From the NCBI RefSeq assembly GCF_004359985.1, contig NZ_SMRO01000001.1, positions 1,240,001 to 1,304,000 on the forward strand: a stretch of DNA of 64,000 nt, read 5' to 3'. The stretch is from Paraburkholderia flava (lineage in GTDB: Bacteria; Pseudomonadota; Gammaproteobacteria; Burkholderiales; Burkholderiaceae). Below, piece by piece: positions 25,718 through 35,647 of the stretch. A model generated the notes under the pieces. The model had not been told where the DNA came from. It ran no database searches and saw only the letters and a list, made by a program, of their open reading frames with translations. A program made the position numbers and the translations under genes. The number at the start of each line of letters is the position of its first letter. The stretch's first letter is position 1.

Positions 25718-27001
25718 TCAGCAGTGTTCCAATGCGTTCGATAGATCGGCGATCAGATCGTCGGGATGCTCGAGTCCAACCGACACGCGAATCAATCCCT
25801 CCGACACGCCTGCGGTAGCACGTGCTTCAACGGGAACGCCAGAGTGCGTGGTGGATGCCGGATGGCAGATGAGCGATTCCGTGCCGCCTAAGCTCACTGC
25901 CGATTTGAACAGCGTCAAACCGTTGATGAATCTGAACGCCTGCTCGCGCCCGCCATCGAGAATGAAAGCAAACGTGGACCCCGGCCCGGTGCATTGACGC
26001 CGATACACAGCCTGATAAGCAGGATCGTCGATCAGCTCAGGATGGAGAACCTTCACCGGACGATGCGGATTGTCCGCGAGCCATCGCGCAACCGCACTCC
26101 CGCTGCGCGCCGCCTGCTCCATGCGCAACACCAGCGTCTCCATCGAGCGCGTAATCATCCACGACGAATGCGGATCGAGTTGTGAGCCGAGCGAGCTACG
26201 GATCGCGCGAACTTTCGCCACCAGACTGCGATCGCCGGTCACGCCGCCCGCGACCAGATCGCTATGGCCGCCGATGTACTTGGTCAACGAATACACGCTC
26301 AGGTCGATGCCCTGCTTCGCCGGCTTCTGATACAGCGGCCCCAGCAACGTGTTGTCGCACACCGAAAGAGGACGGTAGCCGTGACGCGTTTCGAACGCAT
26401 CGATCTCGTTGCGCAATCCGTCCATATCGAATAACGCATTCGTCGGGTTCGCGGGCGTTTCGATGTAGCACATGCGCACGCGGCCCTTCTGCGCGGCCGC
26501 TTCGAGCGCGTGGCGAATCGCTTCGACCGACAGACCGTCGGCGATCGTCTGCGAACTGATGCCCCATTCGGGCAGGAACTTCGAAATTAGCGTCTCGGTG
26601 CCGCCGTACAGCGGCGCGGATTGCACGACGCAGTCACCAGGCCGCAGAAATGCCAGCAGGATCGCTGCGATCGCGGACATACCACTCGACGTCACGACAG
26701 CCGCTTCGGAACCGTCGAGCAGCGCAAGACGATCCTCGACGATCTCGAGATTCGGATGGTTGAAGCGACTGTAGACGAGGCCCGCACTTTCGCCTTCCGG
26801 CGGCGACTTGCGGCCCGACACGATGTCGAAGAATTCGGCGCCATCCTCAGCGGTGCGAAACGCGAATGTCGACGTCAGGAAGACCGGCGGCTTCACCGAC
26901 CCTTCCGACAGGAACGGATCGTAGCCATACGACATCATCTGGGTTTCGGGGTGCAGATCGCGGTTCGCAATCTGACGCTTGTGATAATTGCGATAGGTCA
27001 T
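25718..27001 (-). CDS. Cystathionine gamma-synthase family PLP enzyme
   Basis: 427-aa member of the Cys/Met metabolism PLP family. The PLP lysine is in SVYSLTKYIGGHSDLVAGG, the PLP-stacking Tyr in APLYGGTE, and the Asp in VCDNTLLGP. The family includes cystathionine gamma-synthase, O-acyl-homoserine sulfhydrylase and methionine gamma-lyase; sequence alone does not decide. The start MTYRNYHKRQ at 27001 has GGAGA 6 bp upstream. It lies between the two metE genes, 253 bp downstream of metE copy 2 and after its terminator, so it has its own promoter. A role in homocysteine supply or methionine breakdown fits the location. Confidence 0.88.
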   Translation of the reverse strand: MTYRNYHKRQIANRDLHPETQMMSYGYDPFLSEGSVKPPVFLTSTFAFRTAEDGAEFFDIVSGRKSPPEGESAGLVYSRFNHPNLEIVEDRLALLDGSEAAVVTSSGMSAIAAILLAFLRPGDCVVQSAPLYGGTETLISKFLPEWGISSQTIADGLSVEAIRHALEAAAQKGRVRMCYIETPANPTNALFDMDGLRNEIDAFETRHGYRPLSVCDNTLLGPLYQKPAKQGIDLSVYSLTKYIGGHSDLVAGGVTGDRSLVAKVRAIRSSLGSQLDPHSSWMITRSMETLVLRMEQAARSGSAVARWLADNPHRPVKVLHPELIDDPAYQAVYRRQCTGPGSTFAFILDGGREQAFRFINGLTLFKSAVSLGGTESLICHPASTTHSGVPVEARATAGVSEGLIRVSVGLEHPDDLIADLSNALEHC

Positions 27002-27170
27002 CGCTTTCTCCGTGCCATGTCGTAGGAAAGATTGAACGGTAGCGGCAATCCCGATGCGCATCGATGCCGGAGAGGGTCGCCCTTCCGGCGCAGCGCGTAG
27101 CCATGCTACTCCATCGCGACGATTCGTCGCGAGCCCGATGACGAAGAAAACACGGCGGAGAAAAACAAAA

Positions 27171-27191
27171 ATCCCGGGCGCGACCCGGGAT
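27171..27191 (-). terminator. Rho-independent terminator of metE copy 2
   Basis: An 8-bp stem ATCCCGGG / CCCGGGAT with a 5-nt loop is followed on the minus strand by a T-rich tail (TTTTGTTTTT). It lies 64 bp after the metE stop. Confidence 0.88.
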
Positions 27192-27254
27192 CGATTGAAG
27201 TGTGATGTTGCCGTTATGCGGACCGGGCGCACACGCGACGCGTGTGCGCTAGCC

Positions 27255-29546
27255 TTAGACCAAAGCCCGCAACGTCTTCGCCGCAGCGACCATATTCGTC
27301 AGCGCCGGAATGACCTCTTCCCACTGACGCGTCTTCAGACCGCAATCCGGATTCACCCACAGACGTTGCGCAGGAATGCGTTCGGCCGCTTTCTTCATCA
27401 GCTTCACGATGTGCTCCTGCGTCGGGATGTTCGGCGAGTGAATGTCGTACACGCCCGGGCCGATTTCGTTCGGATAGTTGAAGTGATCGAATGCATCGAG
27501 CAACTCCATGTCCGAGCGCGACGTCTCGATCGTGATCACGTCGGCGTCCATGTCGGCGATCGACGCGATGATGTCGTTGAACTCCGAATAGCACATGTGC
27601 GTGTGAATCTGCGTTTCGTCTTCGACACCGTTCGCGGTAATGCGGAACGACGCAACGGCCCAGTCGAGATATTCCTTCCATTGCGATTTGCGCAGCGGCA
27701 GACCTTCGCGCAACGCGGCTTCGTCGATCTGGATCACACGCACGCCGGCCTTCTCAAGATCGAGCACTTCCTCGCGGATCGCCAGCGCGAGCTGGTAGCA
27801 CGACACCGAACGAGGCTGATCGTCGCGCACGAACGACCAGTTCAGGATCGTCACCGGACCGGTGAGCATGCCCTTCATCGGCTTCGCGGTCAGCGACTGC
27901 GCGTACTTGATCCACTCGACCGTCATCGCCTTCGGGCGACTGATGTCGCCGAACAGGATCGGCGGCTTCACGCAACGCGAGCCGTACGACTGCACCCAGC
28001 CGAACTGGCTGAACGCATAACCGTCGAGCTGTTCGCCGAAGTACTCGACCATGTCGTTGCGTTCGGCTTCGCCGTGCACCAGCACGTCGAGCCCCAGCGC
28101 TTCCTGCTCGCGCACACTGCGTTCGATCTCGGCCTGCATCGCGGCCTTGTAGCCGGTTGCATCCAGTGCGCCGCGCTTGAACTCACTGCGTGCATGGCGG
28201 ATGGTGCCGGTCTGCGGGAACGAACCGATCGTCGTCGTCGGGAAAGCCGGCAGGTTCAGCAATGCGGCCTGTCTGTCGGCGCGCGTCGGGTACGCGTGCT
28301 TGCGTTGACCCAGCGCGGGATTGATTTTCCCGAGCGCGGCCTTGACCGTCGGGTTGTTCACACGCGACGAAGCACGACGTGCGTGAATCGCGGCCTGATT
28401 CGCAGCAAGCTCGGCTTTCACAGCGTCGCGGCCCTGATTCAACGCAGCGGCCAGCACCTTCAGTTCGTCGAGCTTCTGCAACGCGAACGCGAGCCATGAG
28501 CGAACTTCCGCGTCCAGCTTCTGCTCGCTGTCGAGATCCACCGGCACATGCAGCAGCGAACACGACGGTGCGATCCACAGGCGATCGCCAAGACGCTTCG
28601 CAACCGGCTCGAGCCAGTCGAGCACGCCGGTCAGATCGGTCTTCCAGATATTGCGGCCGTTGATCACGCCCAGCGACAGCACGCGATCCTGCGGCAGGCG
28701 AGCAATCGCAGCCTCGACTTCGGCACGCGCATTGATCGCATCGAGATGCAGGCCTTGCACCGGCAGCTTGCAGACCAGCGGCAGGTTATCGAGCAACTGG
28801 CCGAAGTACGTCGCCAGCAGCAGCTTCACGTTGCTATTCGACAGCGCGTCGTAGGCTGTGACGTACGCCTGTTGCCATTCGGCGGACAGTTCGGTGACGA
28901 GAATCGGCTCGTCGATCTGCACCCATTCGACGCCTTGCGCAGCCAGCGTCGCCAGCAACTCCGCGTACACCGGCAGCAGACGCGGCAGCAGCGCCAGCTT
29001 GTCCGACTCGTCCTTGGCCTTGCCGAGCGCGAGGTACGTCACCGGACCGACGATCACCGGCTTCGCCTTCACACCCTGCGCACGTGCTTGCGCCAGTTGT
29101 TCCAGCAGACGCGATGCATCCAGCCTGAATTCGGTCGCCGCGCTGAACTCGGGGACGATGAAGTGATAGTTGGTATCGAACCACTTCGTCATTTCGCCGG
29201 CTGCGACACCCCCGCAACAGGCGGCGTGCTCGTCGGCACCTTTGGCCGAACGTCCGCGCGCAACGCGGAAATAGTTATCGAGCGTGTCGCCATGGAAATC
29301 TTGAACCCGCTTCGGCAGATTGCCGAGCGTGAAGCTCATGTCCAGCACCTGGTCGTAGAACGCGAAGTCGCCGACCGGCGCGAGATCGAGGTTCGCCTGG
29401 TTTTCCCAATGCCGCTGACGCAGCTGCGCGCCCAACGCCTTCAGTTCGTCGAGCGACGATTCGCCCTTCCAGTACGACTCCAGCGCGAATTTCAGTTCGC
29501 GCTTCGCGCCGATGCGGGGGAAGCCGAGATTGTGTGTCGTTGCCAT
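27255..29546 (-). CDS. metE: Cobalamin-independent methionine synthase, MetR-linked copy
   Basis: 763 aa, the classical length. The folate-binding start [22 protein letters not shown], the segment [18 protein letters not shown] and the zinc ligands in [10 protein letters not shown] and [10 protein letters not shown] are intact. It is divergent from metR with 109 bp between start codons, the arrangement of E. coli. This is probably the main, homocysteine-inducible enzyme. An odd local feature is a Cys-rich insertion [14 protein letters not shown] near residue 110. It shares clear but not extreme similarity with the copy at 22456-24750. Confidence 0.96.
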   Translation of the reverse strand: MATTHNLGFPRIGAKRELKFALESYWKGESSLDELKALGAQLRQRHWENQANLDLAPVGDFAFYDQVLDMSFTLGNLPKRVQDFHGDTLDNYFRVARGRSAKGADEHAACCGGVAAGEMTKWFDTNYHFIVPEFSAATEFRLDASRLLEQLAQARAQGVKAKPVIVGPVTYLALGKAKDESDKLALLPRLLPVYAELLATLAAQGVEWVQIDEPILVTELSAEWQQAYVTAYDALSNSNVKLLLATYFGQLLDNLPLVCKLPVQGLHLDAINARAEVEAAIARLPQDRVLSLGVINGRNIWKTDLTGVLDWLEPVAKRLGDRLWIAPSCSLLHVPVDLDSEQKLDAEVRSWLAFALQKLDELKVLAAALNQGRDAVKAELAANQAAIHARRASSRVNNPTVKAALGKINPALGQRKHAYPTRADRQAALLNLPAFPTTTIGSFPQTGTIRHARSEFKRGALDATGYKAAMQAEIERSVREQEALGLDVLVHGEAERNDMVEYFGEQLDGYAFSQFGWVQSYGSRCVKPPILFGDISRPKAMTVEWIKYAQSLTAKPMKGMLTGPVTILNWSFVRDDQPRSVSCYQLALAIREEVLDLEKAGVRVIQIDEAALREGLPLRKSQWKEYLDWAVASFRITANGVEDETQIHTHMCYSEFNDIIASIADMDADVITIETSRSDMELLDAFDHFNYPNEIGPGVYDIHSPNIPTQEHIVKLMKKAAERIPAQRLWVNPDCGLKTRQWEEVIPALTNMVAAAKTLRALV

Positions 29547-29655
29547 CGTGTCGTCTTGATCCGGTCAGTTGCAGGTCTGCCGATCGTAGCGAACGCGGTA
29601 TATGAAGTAAAATGGTCTTAATTCACCCAACCATTAGTTTCACTCATACACGATC

Positions 29656-30570
29656 ATGCTCGAGAGAACCCATCTGGCAATCGTTCAGGCAGTGGACGAG
29701 CACGGCTCGCTGACGGCGGCGGCGGAAATCCTCTGCGTGACTCAATCCGCACTCAGCCACTCGATGAAAAAGCTCGAACAGCAGCTGGGCACCGACATCT
29801 GGTTACGCGAAGGACGCAATCTGCGTCTGACCCAGGCCGGCGAATATCTGCTGGCCGTCGCGAACCGCGTGCTGCCGCAACTCGACCTCGCGGAAGAGCG
29901 TCTGCGCCAGTACGCGCAGGGCGAGCGCGGCGCGCTGCGCATCGGGATGGAATGCCATCCGTGCTACCAGTGGCTGCTCAAGGTGGTATCGCCGTATCTG
30001 GCGCGCTGGCCCGACGTCGATGTCGACGTGAAGCAGAAGTTTCAGTTCGGCGGAATCGGCGCGCTGTTCGGCTATGAGATCGATCTGCTCGTCACGCCCG
30101 ATCCGCTGCTCAAGCCGGGACTGCGCTACGAACCCGTGTTCGACTACGAACAGGTGCTGGTGGTGAACCGCGAACATCCGCTGGCCAAAGTCGACTATGT
30201 GAAGCCCGAGCAGTTAACGCAAGAGGTGCTGGTCACCTATCCGGTCGAGACCGACCGGCTCGACATCTACAACCAGTTTCTGATGCCCGCCGGCATCACG
30301 CCGCGACGCCACAAGACGATCGAGACCACCGACATCATGCTACAGATGGTCGAGAGCGGCAGAGGCGTGACCGCGCTGCCGCGCTGGCTGGTGGAGGAGT
30401 ACGCCGACAAGATGAACCTCGTTCCGGTGCGGCTGGGACGCAAGGGTATCGCCAAGCAGATTTTTCTCGGTGCGCGCGAGACCGATATCGACATCGATTA
30501 TCTGAAGGCGTTTATCGAGCTCGCACGCAAACCGGCGATGGCCGCGATCAAGCCACGGCGAGCGCGATAA
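29656..30570 (+). CDS. metR: LysR-type regulator of methionine synthesis, MetR
   Basis: 304 aa. The N terminus MLERTHLAIVQAVDEHGSLTAAAEILCVTQSALSHSMKKLEQQLGTDIWLREGRNLRLTQAG is the MetR helix-turn-helix, and GMECHPCYQWLLKVV in the effector domain is diagnostic. MetR activates metE with homocysteine as co-inducer. It is divergent from metE copy 2. The intergenic region has TGAA and TTCA half-sites (about 29600-29650) and an inverted repeat AATGGT / ACCATT, but no perfect TGAA-N5-TTCA, unlike the metE-cobF region. Confidence 0.95.
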   Translation: MLERTHLAIVQAVDEHGSLTAAAEILCVTQSALSHSMKKLEQQLGTDIWLREGRNLRLTQAGEYLLAVANRVLPQLDLAEERLRQYAQGERGALRIGMECHPCYQWLLKVVSPYLARWPDVDVDVKQKFQFGGIGALFGYEIDLLVTPDPLLKPGLRYEPVFDYEQVLVVNREHPLAKVDYVKPEQLTQEVLVTYPVETDRLDIYNQFLMPAGITPRRHKTIETTDIMLQMVESGRGVTALPRWLVEEYADKMNLVPVRLGRKGIAKQIFLGARETDIDIDYLKAFIELARKPAMAAIKPRRAR

Positions 30571-30581
30571 CGCAGCGGCCG

Positions 30582-31640
30582 TTAACTTCTCGCCCCCGCA
30601 TCGCGCCCGATACCGAACGTCAACGCAAGCGCCCCAACCAGCAACACGCCTTTGATGAAATCCTGCATGTAGTACGGCGCATTGAGCATCGTCAGGCCGT
30701 TCAGCAGCACACCGACGAACACCGCGCCGACCACCGTGCCGAACACGTTCGGCCGCTTCGTGCCCCACACCGCATAGCCGACGAGCGCGGCGGCGACCGC
30801 ATCCAGCAGCATCGAATGACCGGCGCTGACGTCGCCGCGTCCGACTCGCGCAGCAATCAGCACGCCGCCCAGCGACGCGATCGCTCCCGACGCCACATAC
30901 GCCGCGACGCGATAGCGCGCAGTCGGCGCGCCTGCGAGCCGCGCAGCCGTCTCGTTGCCGCCGATCGCGTAGATCACGCGGCCCCAGCGCGTCGTTTCCA
31001 TCACGACGCACGCGAGCACCGTCAACACGACCAGCAGCACGACCGGCACCGGCACGACGTCGAACAGACGCAACCTGCCCAGCGCGAGAAACGCATCGGG
31101 AAACGTGCCGGTCGTTTCGGTGCCGTCGGGCAGCACCGTGCCCGACGCGAGCGAGCGGCCACCGGTCGGAATCAGTTGCAGGCCGGCGAGCAGGAACAAC
31201 GTGCCGAGCGTCGCGAGCTGATCGGGCACGCGCAACCGCGTGATCAGCAGGCCGTTGAACAGCCCCGCGCCGACGCCGAGCGCGAGGCATACAACGACCG
31301 CCGCGAGCGCGTTGCCATGCCACACGATCAGCACATAGCTCGCCGCCATCTGCGCGGACGCCGCAACGCTACCCACCGACAGATCGAAGCCGCCCGCAGC
31401 CAGCGTAATCGTCACGCCGATGCCAAGCAACGCGACGATCGACACGGCCTGCAGGATGCTGAACAGGTTGTCGACGTTGAGGAACGCCGGCTCTTTCGCA
31501 GTGAAGATGACGATCAGCAGTGCGAGCACGATCAGCATGCCGGTGCGTTCCAGATGCGTGCGCCATGCGACACGTACACGGCGTGTGGTCGGACTGGACA
31601 CGGTGTCCTGAGGCGTTGCGGAAACCAGGTCGGTCTTCAT
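30582..31640 (-). CDS. ABC transporter permease, ribose type (BPD_transp_2)
   Basis: 352-aa inner-membrane permease with about ten hydrophobic helices. FLNVDNLFSILQAVSIVALLGIGVTITLAAGGFDLSVGSV is the typical RbsC-family entry, and WGRVIYAIGGNETAARLAGAP the cytoplasmic loop that contacts the ATPase. The ATG overlaps the stop of the ATPase gene (ATGA, 31640-31637). Substrate unknown; no binding protein is encoded beside it. Confidence 0.9.
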   Translation of the reverse strand: MKTDLVSATPQDTVSSPTTRRVRVAWRTHLERTGMLIVLALLIVIFTAKEPAFLNVDNLFSILQAVSIVALLGIGVTITLAAGGFDLSVGSVAASAQMAASYVLIVWHGNALAAVVVCLALGVGAGLFNGLLITRLRVPDQLATLGTLFLLAGLQLIPTGGRSLASGTVLPDGTETTGTFPDAFLALGRLRLFDVVPVPVVLLVVLTVLACVVMETTRWGRVIYAIGGNETAARLAGAPTARYRVAAYVASGAIASLGGVLIAARVGRGDVSAGHSMLLDAVAAALVGYAVWGTKRPNVFGTVVGAVFVGVLLNGLTMLNAPYYMQDFIKGVLLVGALALTFGIGRDAGARS

Positions 31641-33121
31641 AATGGAACGTGATGAACAGGTTCGGAATCGATCGTGCCGCGATCAAAGTGCACTACTCGA
31701 TCAGCGATCTCGAACGCCTCTTCGAGATCGCTGACGAAGACGAGCGTCGCGCGTTCGTGCGCGTGCGCGCGCAGCGTGTCGACGATATCGGCACGCGCGC
31801 CCGCGTCGACGCCCTGAAACGGTTCGTCGAGCAGCAGTAGTCCCGCGGGTTGCGCATGCCAGCGTGCGAGCACGACCTTCTGCTGATTACCGCCGGAGAG
31901 CTTCGTCAGACGATCGGCGGGACCGGTGCAGCGGATGCCGAAGCGTTCGATCGCATCGGCTGCTGCACGCGCTTCGACCGCGCGTCGCACTGTGCCGCGC
32001 GGAAACCAGCGCGACAGGAACGGAAAGCTGATCGTCCCCGCGATCGACGCGAACGGCACGCTGTCCGCGAACAGCGACGTGCGCCAGCGATCTTCGCCGG
32101 CGAGGAACACGCCCGCGCGAATTGCATCGGCGGATGAACGCGGTTGCCACGGTTTGCCGTCGAGCGACATGCGGCCCGCTGCCAGCCGTTCCGCGCCGAA
32201 AATCGCACGCGCCAGACGCGACTTGCCACCGCCGACCGGTCCCGCGATCGCGACGATTTCGCCGCGTTGGACGGCGAGATCGAATGGTGTTGCATGTGTC
32301 GTGAGCTGCACGTTCTGCGCGCGGAAGCCCGACGCTGTGTCAGCCGGCTGCGTATTAGTTGTGTTGAACGCCGCGCGGGCATGCCGCAACGGCCGGCCGA
32401 TCATCGTTTCGACGGCCGCATCGAAATCGATCGGCGGATGCAGGTCGGCGACGATGCGTCCGTCGCGCATGATCGCCACGCGATCCGCAAGACGGCGCAG
32501 ATCGCCGAGACGATGCGACACCAGCAGGATCGCGACGCCTTCCGCGCGCAACGTGTCGAGCAGCGTGAACAGCCGCTCGGCTTCGGGCGCGGACAGGCTC
32601 GCGGTGGGTTCGTCGAGAATCAGCAGCGAGGGTCGGGTCGCGAGTGCGCGCGCGAGCGTGACGAGCTGCTGTGCGGCAAGCGACAGCGACGCGAGCGGTG
32701 CCGACAGATTCACGTCGAGACCGACACGCGCGGCGAGCGGCAGCGCGCTACGCAGACGCGCTGCCGGCGGTGTACGCCATGACGCGGTCGCATCGCACAG
32801 CTGGTCGAGCAGCAGGTTGTCCGCAATCGATAGCGACGGCACGACCGCATCGGCGATCGATTGATGCACGGTCGCAATACCGAGCCGCTTCGCGGCCTGC
32901 GGCGAATCGGGTGCAAACGTTCTGCCCGCAAGCGACAACGCCCCCGCGTCCGCGCGATACACGCCGCTCAGGATTTTCACGAGCGTCGACTTGCCCGCGC
33001 CGTTCGCACCCATCAACGCGACGATCTCGCCCGTGCCGATCGACAGATCGACGCGATCGAGCGCAACGGTCGCGCCGAAACGCTTCGCGACAGCGGAAAC
33101 AGTGAGGACGGGAGACGGCAT
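31637..33121 (-). CDS. ABC transporter ATPase with two nucleotide-binding domains, RbsA type
   Basis: 494 aa. The first domain has Walker A GANGAGKST (residues 38-46), a weakened signature (SLSLAAQQ) and Walker B LLILDEPTASLS. The second has a modified Walker A GPVGGGKS, a good signature LSGGNQQK and LLLLDEPFQGVD. This asymmetry is normal for the sugar-type family. It forms a two-gene operon with the overlapping permease and is divergent from a LysR gene. The missing receptor may be the binding protein at 15880-16953. Confidence 0.9.
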   Translation of the reverse strand: MPSPVLTVSAVAKRFGATVALDRVDLSIGTGEIVALMGANGAGKSTLVKILSGVYRADAGALSLAGRTFAPDSPQAAKRLGIATVHQSIADAVVPSLSIADNLLLDQLCDATASWRTPPAARLRSALPLAARVGLDVNLSAPLASLSLAAQQLVTLARALATRPSLLILDEPTASLSAPEAERLFTLLDTLRAEGVAILLVSHRLGDLRRLADRVAIMRDGRIVADLHPPIDFDAAVETMIGRPLRHARAAFNTTNTQPADTASGFRAQNVQLTTHATPFDLAVQRGEIVAIAGPVGGGKSRLARAIFGAERLAAGRMSLDGKPWQPRSSADAIRAGVFLAGEDRWRTSLFADSVPFASIAGTISFPFLSRWFPRGTVRRAVEARAAADAIERFGIRCTGPADRLTKLSGGNQQKVVLARWHAQPAGLLLLDEPFQGVDAGARADIVDTLRAHAHERATLVFVSDLEEAFEIADRVVHFDRGTIDSEPVHHVPL

Positions 33122-33248
33122 TGGTAGCAGACGAGGCGGAGAGACGACCGGTCATGCTAGCGATGCGTGTGAGGAGCGCCAACGAAGTGTTGGTCATATG
33201 GTTATCAGGCACAATCTGCAATCACCTGCCTGCTTCCAGCCCCCCACA

Positions 33249-34208
33249 ATGACCACCCCCGACCGCGCCGCACTACTCAACGATCGCCTCGACTGGAACC
33301 TGCTGCGCACGTTTCTCGTCATCGCGCGCGAGCAGAGCGTCAGCCGTGCAGCGGCGCGGCTGCACATCACGCAGCCTGCAGTCAGTCATGCGCTGCGGCG
33401 GCTCGAAGAACAGCTCGGACGAAAACTCGTCCAGCGCAACGGACCGCGCATCGAGATCACACCGGCCGGCGAGGAAGTGCGCGAACTCGCCGAGGAAATC
33501 TACGGCAGCATCTCGCGGCTCGCCGACGAACAGCGCGGCCCGCTCGCAGAGGTCCGCCTCGACATCACCGGACACGTACGACTCATCACCGTGAGCGGCG
33601 TCGCGTTTCCGCTGTACGACGAATTTCTCGCGCAGTTTCATCGCCGCTATCCGGGCATCGATTTCGACGTGCAGGTGCTGCGCAGTGCCGATATCGTCAG
33701 CGCACTGCTGCAACGCACGGCCACCGCGGCGCTCGCGCTCACGCGTCACACCGGCAAGCGCATCGAGCATCAGGTGTTCATGCCGGAGCGTTACGCGCTC
33801 TATTGCGGCAAGCATCATCCGCTGTTCGGCCGCAGCGGGCTCACCACCGCGGATCTGCTGAACGAGAACTTCGTGTCGTTCGCCGCCGATCAGATCGGCG
33901 ATTCGCTGTCGGCGCTCACGTGGTTCCGCGACAAGCACGGCTTCGCGGGACGCGTCGTCGCGACGTCCGCGAGCGTGAACGAAGTACGTCGGTTGATCTA
34001 TGCGGGGTTCGGGATCGGCTGTCTGCCGGAGCACGTCGCACGCGACGAAGTCGAGCGCGGCCGGATGATGCGTCTGCCGCCCGACGAAGGCGTCGCGGAC
34101 GTCGACGTTCTGCTGCTATGGGTCGGCGATCAGAAATTCCGCGCAGCCGAGCAGGTGTTTCTCGATGAAACGCGGGAGTTCGCGCGGGAATATCTGGGAC
34201 GTCTGTGA
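33249..34208 (+). CDS. LysR-type transcriptional regulator
   Basis: 319 aa from MTTPDRAALLNDRLDWNLLRTFLVIAREQSVSRAAARLHITQPAVSHALRRLEEQLGRKLVQRNG. The longer frame upstream runs through the divergent ATPase gene and is not used. The effector domain (VRLITVSGVAFPLYDEFLAQFHRRYPGIDFDVQV) is not one I can assign to a ligand. Divergence from the ABC operon, with 127 bp between starts, suggests that it controls that transporter. Confidence 0.88.
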   Translation: MTTPDRAALLNDRLDWNLLRTFLVIAREQSVSRAAARLHITQPAVSHALRRLEEQLGRKLVQRNGPRIEITPAGEEVRELAEEIYGSISRLADEQRGPLAEVRLDITGHVRLITVSGVAFPLYDEFLAQFHRRYPGIDFDVQVLRSADIVSALLQRTATAALALTRHTGKRIEHQVFMPERYALYCGKHHPLFGRSGLTTADLLNENFVSFAADQIGDSLSALTWFRDKHGFAGRVVATSASVNEVRRLIYAGFGIGCLPEHVARDEVERGRMMRLPPDEGVADVDVLLLWVGDQKFRAAEQVFLDETREFAREYLGRL

Positions 34209-34231
34209 CGCACGCTAACGTGCAGCGATAT

Positions 34232-34615
34232 TCATTCGTCCGGCAACACCGATTTGCCGCGCCGTTTGCGCGGCTTCGGTTCGACGCCGATACGCGGATC
34301 GCGCGCGAGCACGAGTGCGGTTAGCGCTTCCGCTGTGTCTTCAAACGCCGCATCCTCCTGCACGACGTAAAGCCATTTCCCCAGCACCGGATGCTGCTGC
34401 AACGCGGGCATTTCATCGATCAACGCTGCATGCTGTTCCTGCGACGTACACACCAGCAGACCGTTGAACGGCGCAGCCCGATCGGCTGCGATCAAACATA
34501 ACCGCCCGTCGATATACGCGGCATCGCTGCCGAACATCCGCTTCGTGATGTAGGTCGGATCGCGTTCGAACGCATCGAAGATCCAGAGGAGTGAATTGCG
34601 GATGGAGGAAGGCAT
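34232..34615 (-). CDS. TfoX/Sxy N-terminal-like small protein
   Basis: 127 aa. The block ITKRMFGSDAAYIDGRLCLIAADR resembles the RMFGGxxxYxDGxxFALI start of the TfoX N-terminal domain, and the C terminus is basic (PKPRKRRGK). Proteins of this group are small and mostly uncharacterised; only Sxy of gamma-proteobacteria is linked to competence. Start chosen at MPSSIRNSLLW; an upstream frame extension lacks similarity. The Shine-Dalgarno is weak. Confidence 0.6.
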   Translation of the reverse strand: MPSSIRNSLLWIFDAFERDPTYITKRMFGSDAAYIDGRLCLIAADRAAPFNGLLVCTSQEQHAALIDEMPALQQHPVLGKWLYVVQEDAAFEDTAEALTALVLARDPRIGVEPKPRKRRGKSVLPDE

Positions 34616-34697
34616 CGGCGTGACGGTCGTTAGCGACGAGGATGCCGATGAGCATACCTTTATTTGTCGGGTTCTGGCAGACGTCAACGTTGCCCGC

Positions 34698-35630
34698 TTA
34701 ATACCCTTTTCCCCGATCCACCACATTCCGCAACGCGCCCCCCTCAAGCAGCTGCCGCACGTTAAACGCAACCTGCTCGCCAATACATTCGAAGCTCGCC
34801 ACCGATGCCATATGCGGCGTCACGATCAGATTCGGTGCTTGCCAGTACGCATCGTCTGCAGGAAGCGGCTCGACGTCGAACACATCGACGATCGCACCGC
34901 CGAGCCGGCCGTCCTCGAGCGCCGCGAGCAGATCCGCGCGCACGACGTGCTCGCCGCGCCCCGCATGAATCAGCTTCGCGCCGCGCGGCAATACATCGAA
35001 TGTCGCGCGGCCGAGAATGCCGCGCGTCTGCTCGGTCAGCGGCAGCAAGCAGATGGCGATGTCGAGATCCGCGCAGAATGCGTCGAACTCATCGGCGCGG
35101 AACGTCGCGATGCCCGGTAGCGATTTGCGTTCGCGCGACCAGCCGCGCACGTCAAAACCGAAGCGCTGCAACTCGACGGCCACGCGAGCGCCGAGCGTCC
35201 CAAGTCCCATCACGCCGACCCTGCGTTGCGCCGCATCGGTCTGCGCGGGTCGCCGCCACAACGCCTTCGACTGGTTCGCGAGCACCGCGTCGAAGTGCCG
35301 GTGAAAATGCAGCACGCCCCACGTCGCGAACTCGGTCATCCCCTGCGCATGCGACGGATCGACGACGCGACACAACGGCACATCCGGCAACGTCGGATCG
35401 CTGAGAATATTGTCGACGCCTGCGGCGATGCTGTGTACGAGCCTGAGCTTCGGCAACGTCGACAGCGCGCCCGCAGGCGGATTCCAGCACACGGCGATCT
35501 CGGCGCCGCCGGCATCGGGATCGCCCGGCAGACAGATGCGCAAACCCGGGACATGCGGACGCAGGTGTTCCTCTAACGGACCGGCAAGCGCAGACAGGTC
35601 GAAATCGGCAAGCAACAGAAGGCGTGTCAT
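34698..35630 (-). CDS. Glyoxylate/hydroxypyruvate reductase (2-hydroxyacid dehydrogenase, GhrA-like)
   Basis: 310-aa NAD(P)-dependent reductase of the D-isomer 2-hydroxyacid dehydrogenase family. The cofactor motif VGVMGLGTLGARVA, the substrate Arg in LIHAGRGEHVV, the Glu in DVFDVEPLP and the catalytic His in VTPHMAS are present. It follows the class II aldolase gene after 17 bp and forms with it and the MFS gene a three-gene minus-strand operon (MFS, aldolase, reductase). This would fit uptake and breakdown of a hydroxy acid. Confidence 0.9.
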   Translation of the reverse strand: MTRLLLLADFDLSALAGPLEEHLRPHVPGLRICLPGDPDAGGAEIAVCWNPPAGALSTLPKLRLVHSIAAGVDNILSDPTLPDVPLCRVVDPSHAQGMTEFATWGVLHFHRHFDAVLANQSKALWRRPAQTDAAQRRVGVMGLGTLGARVAVELQRFGFDVRGWSRERKSLPGIATFRADEFDAFCADLDIAICLLPLTEQTRGILGRATFDVLPRGAKLIHAGRGEHVVRADLLAALEDGRLGGAIVDVFDVEPLPADDAYWQAPNLIVTPHMASVASFECIGEQVAFNVRQLLEGGALRNVVDRGKGY

Positions 35631-35647
35631 GAGCGAAACGAAAACGG

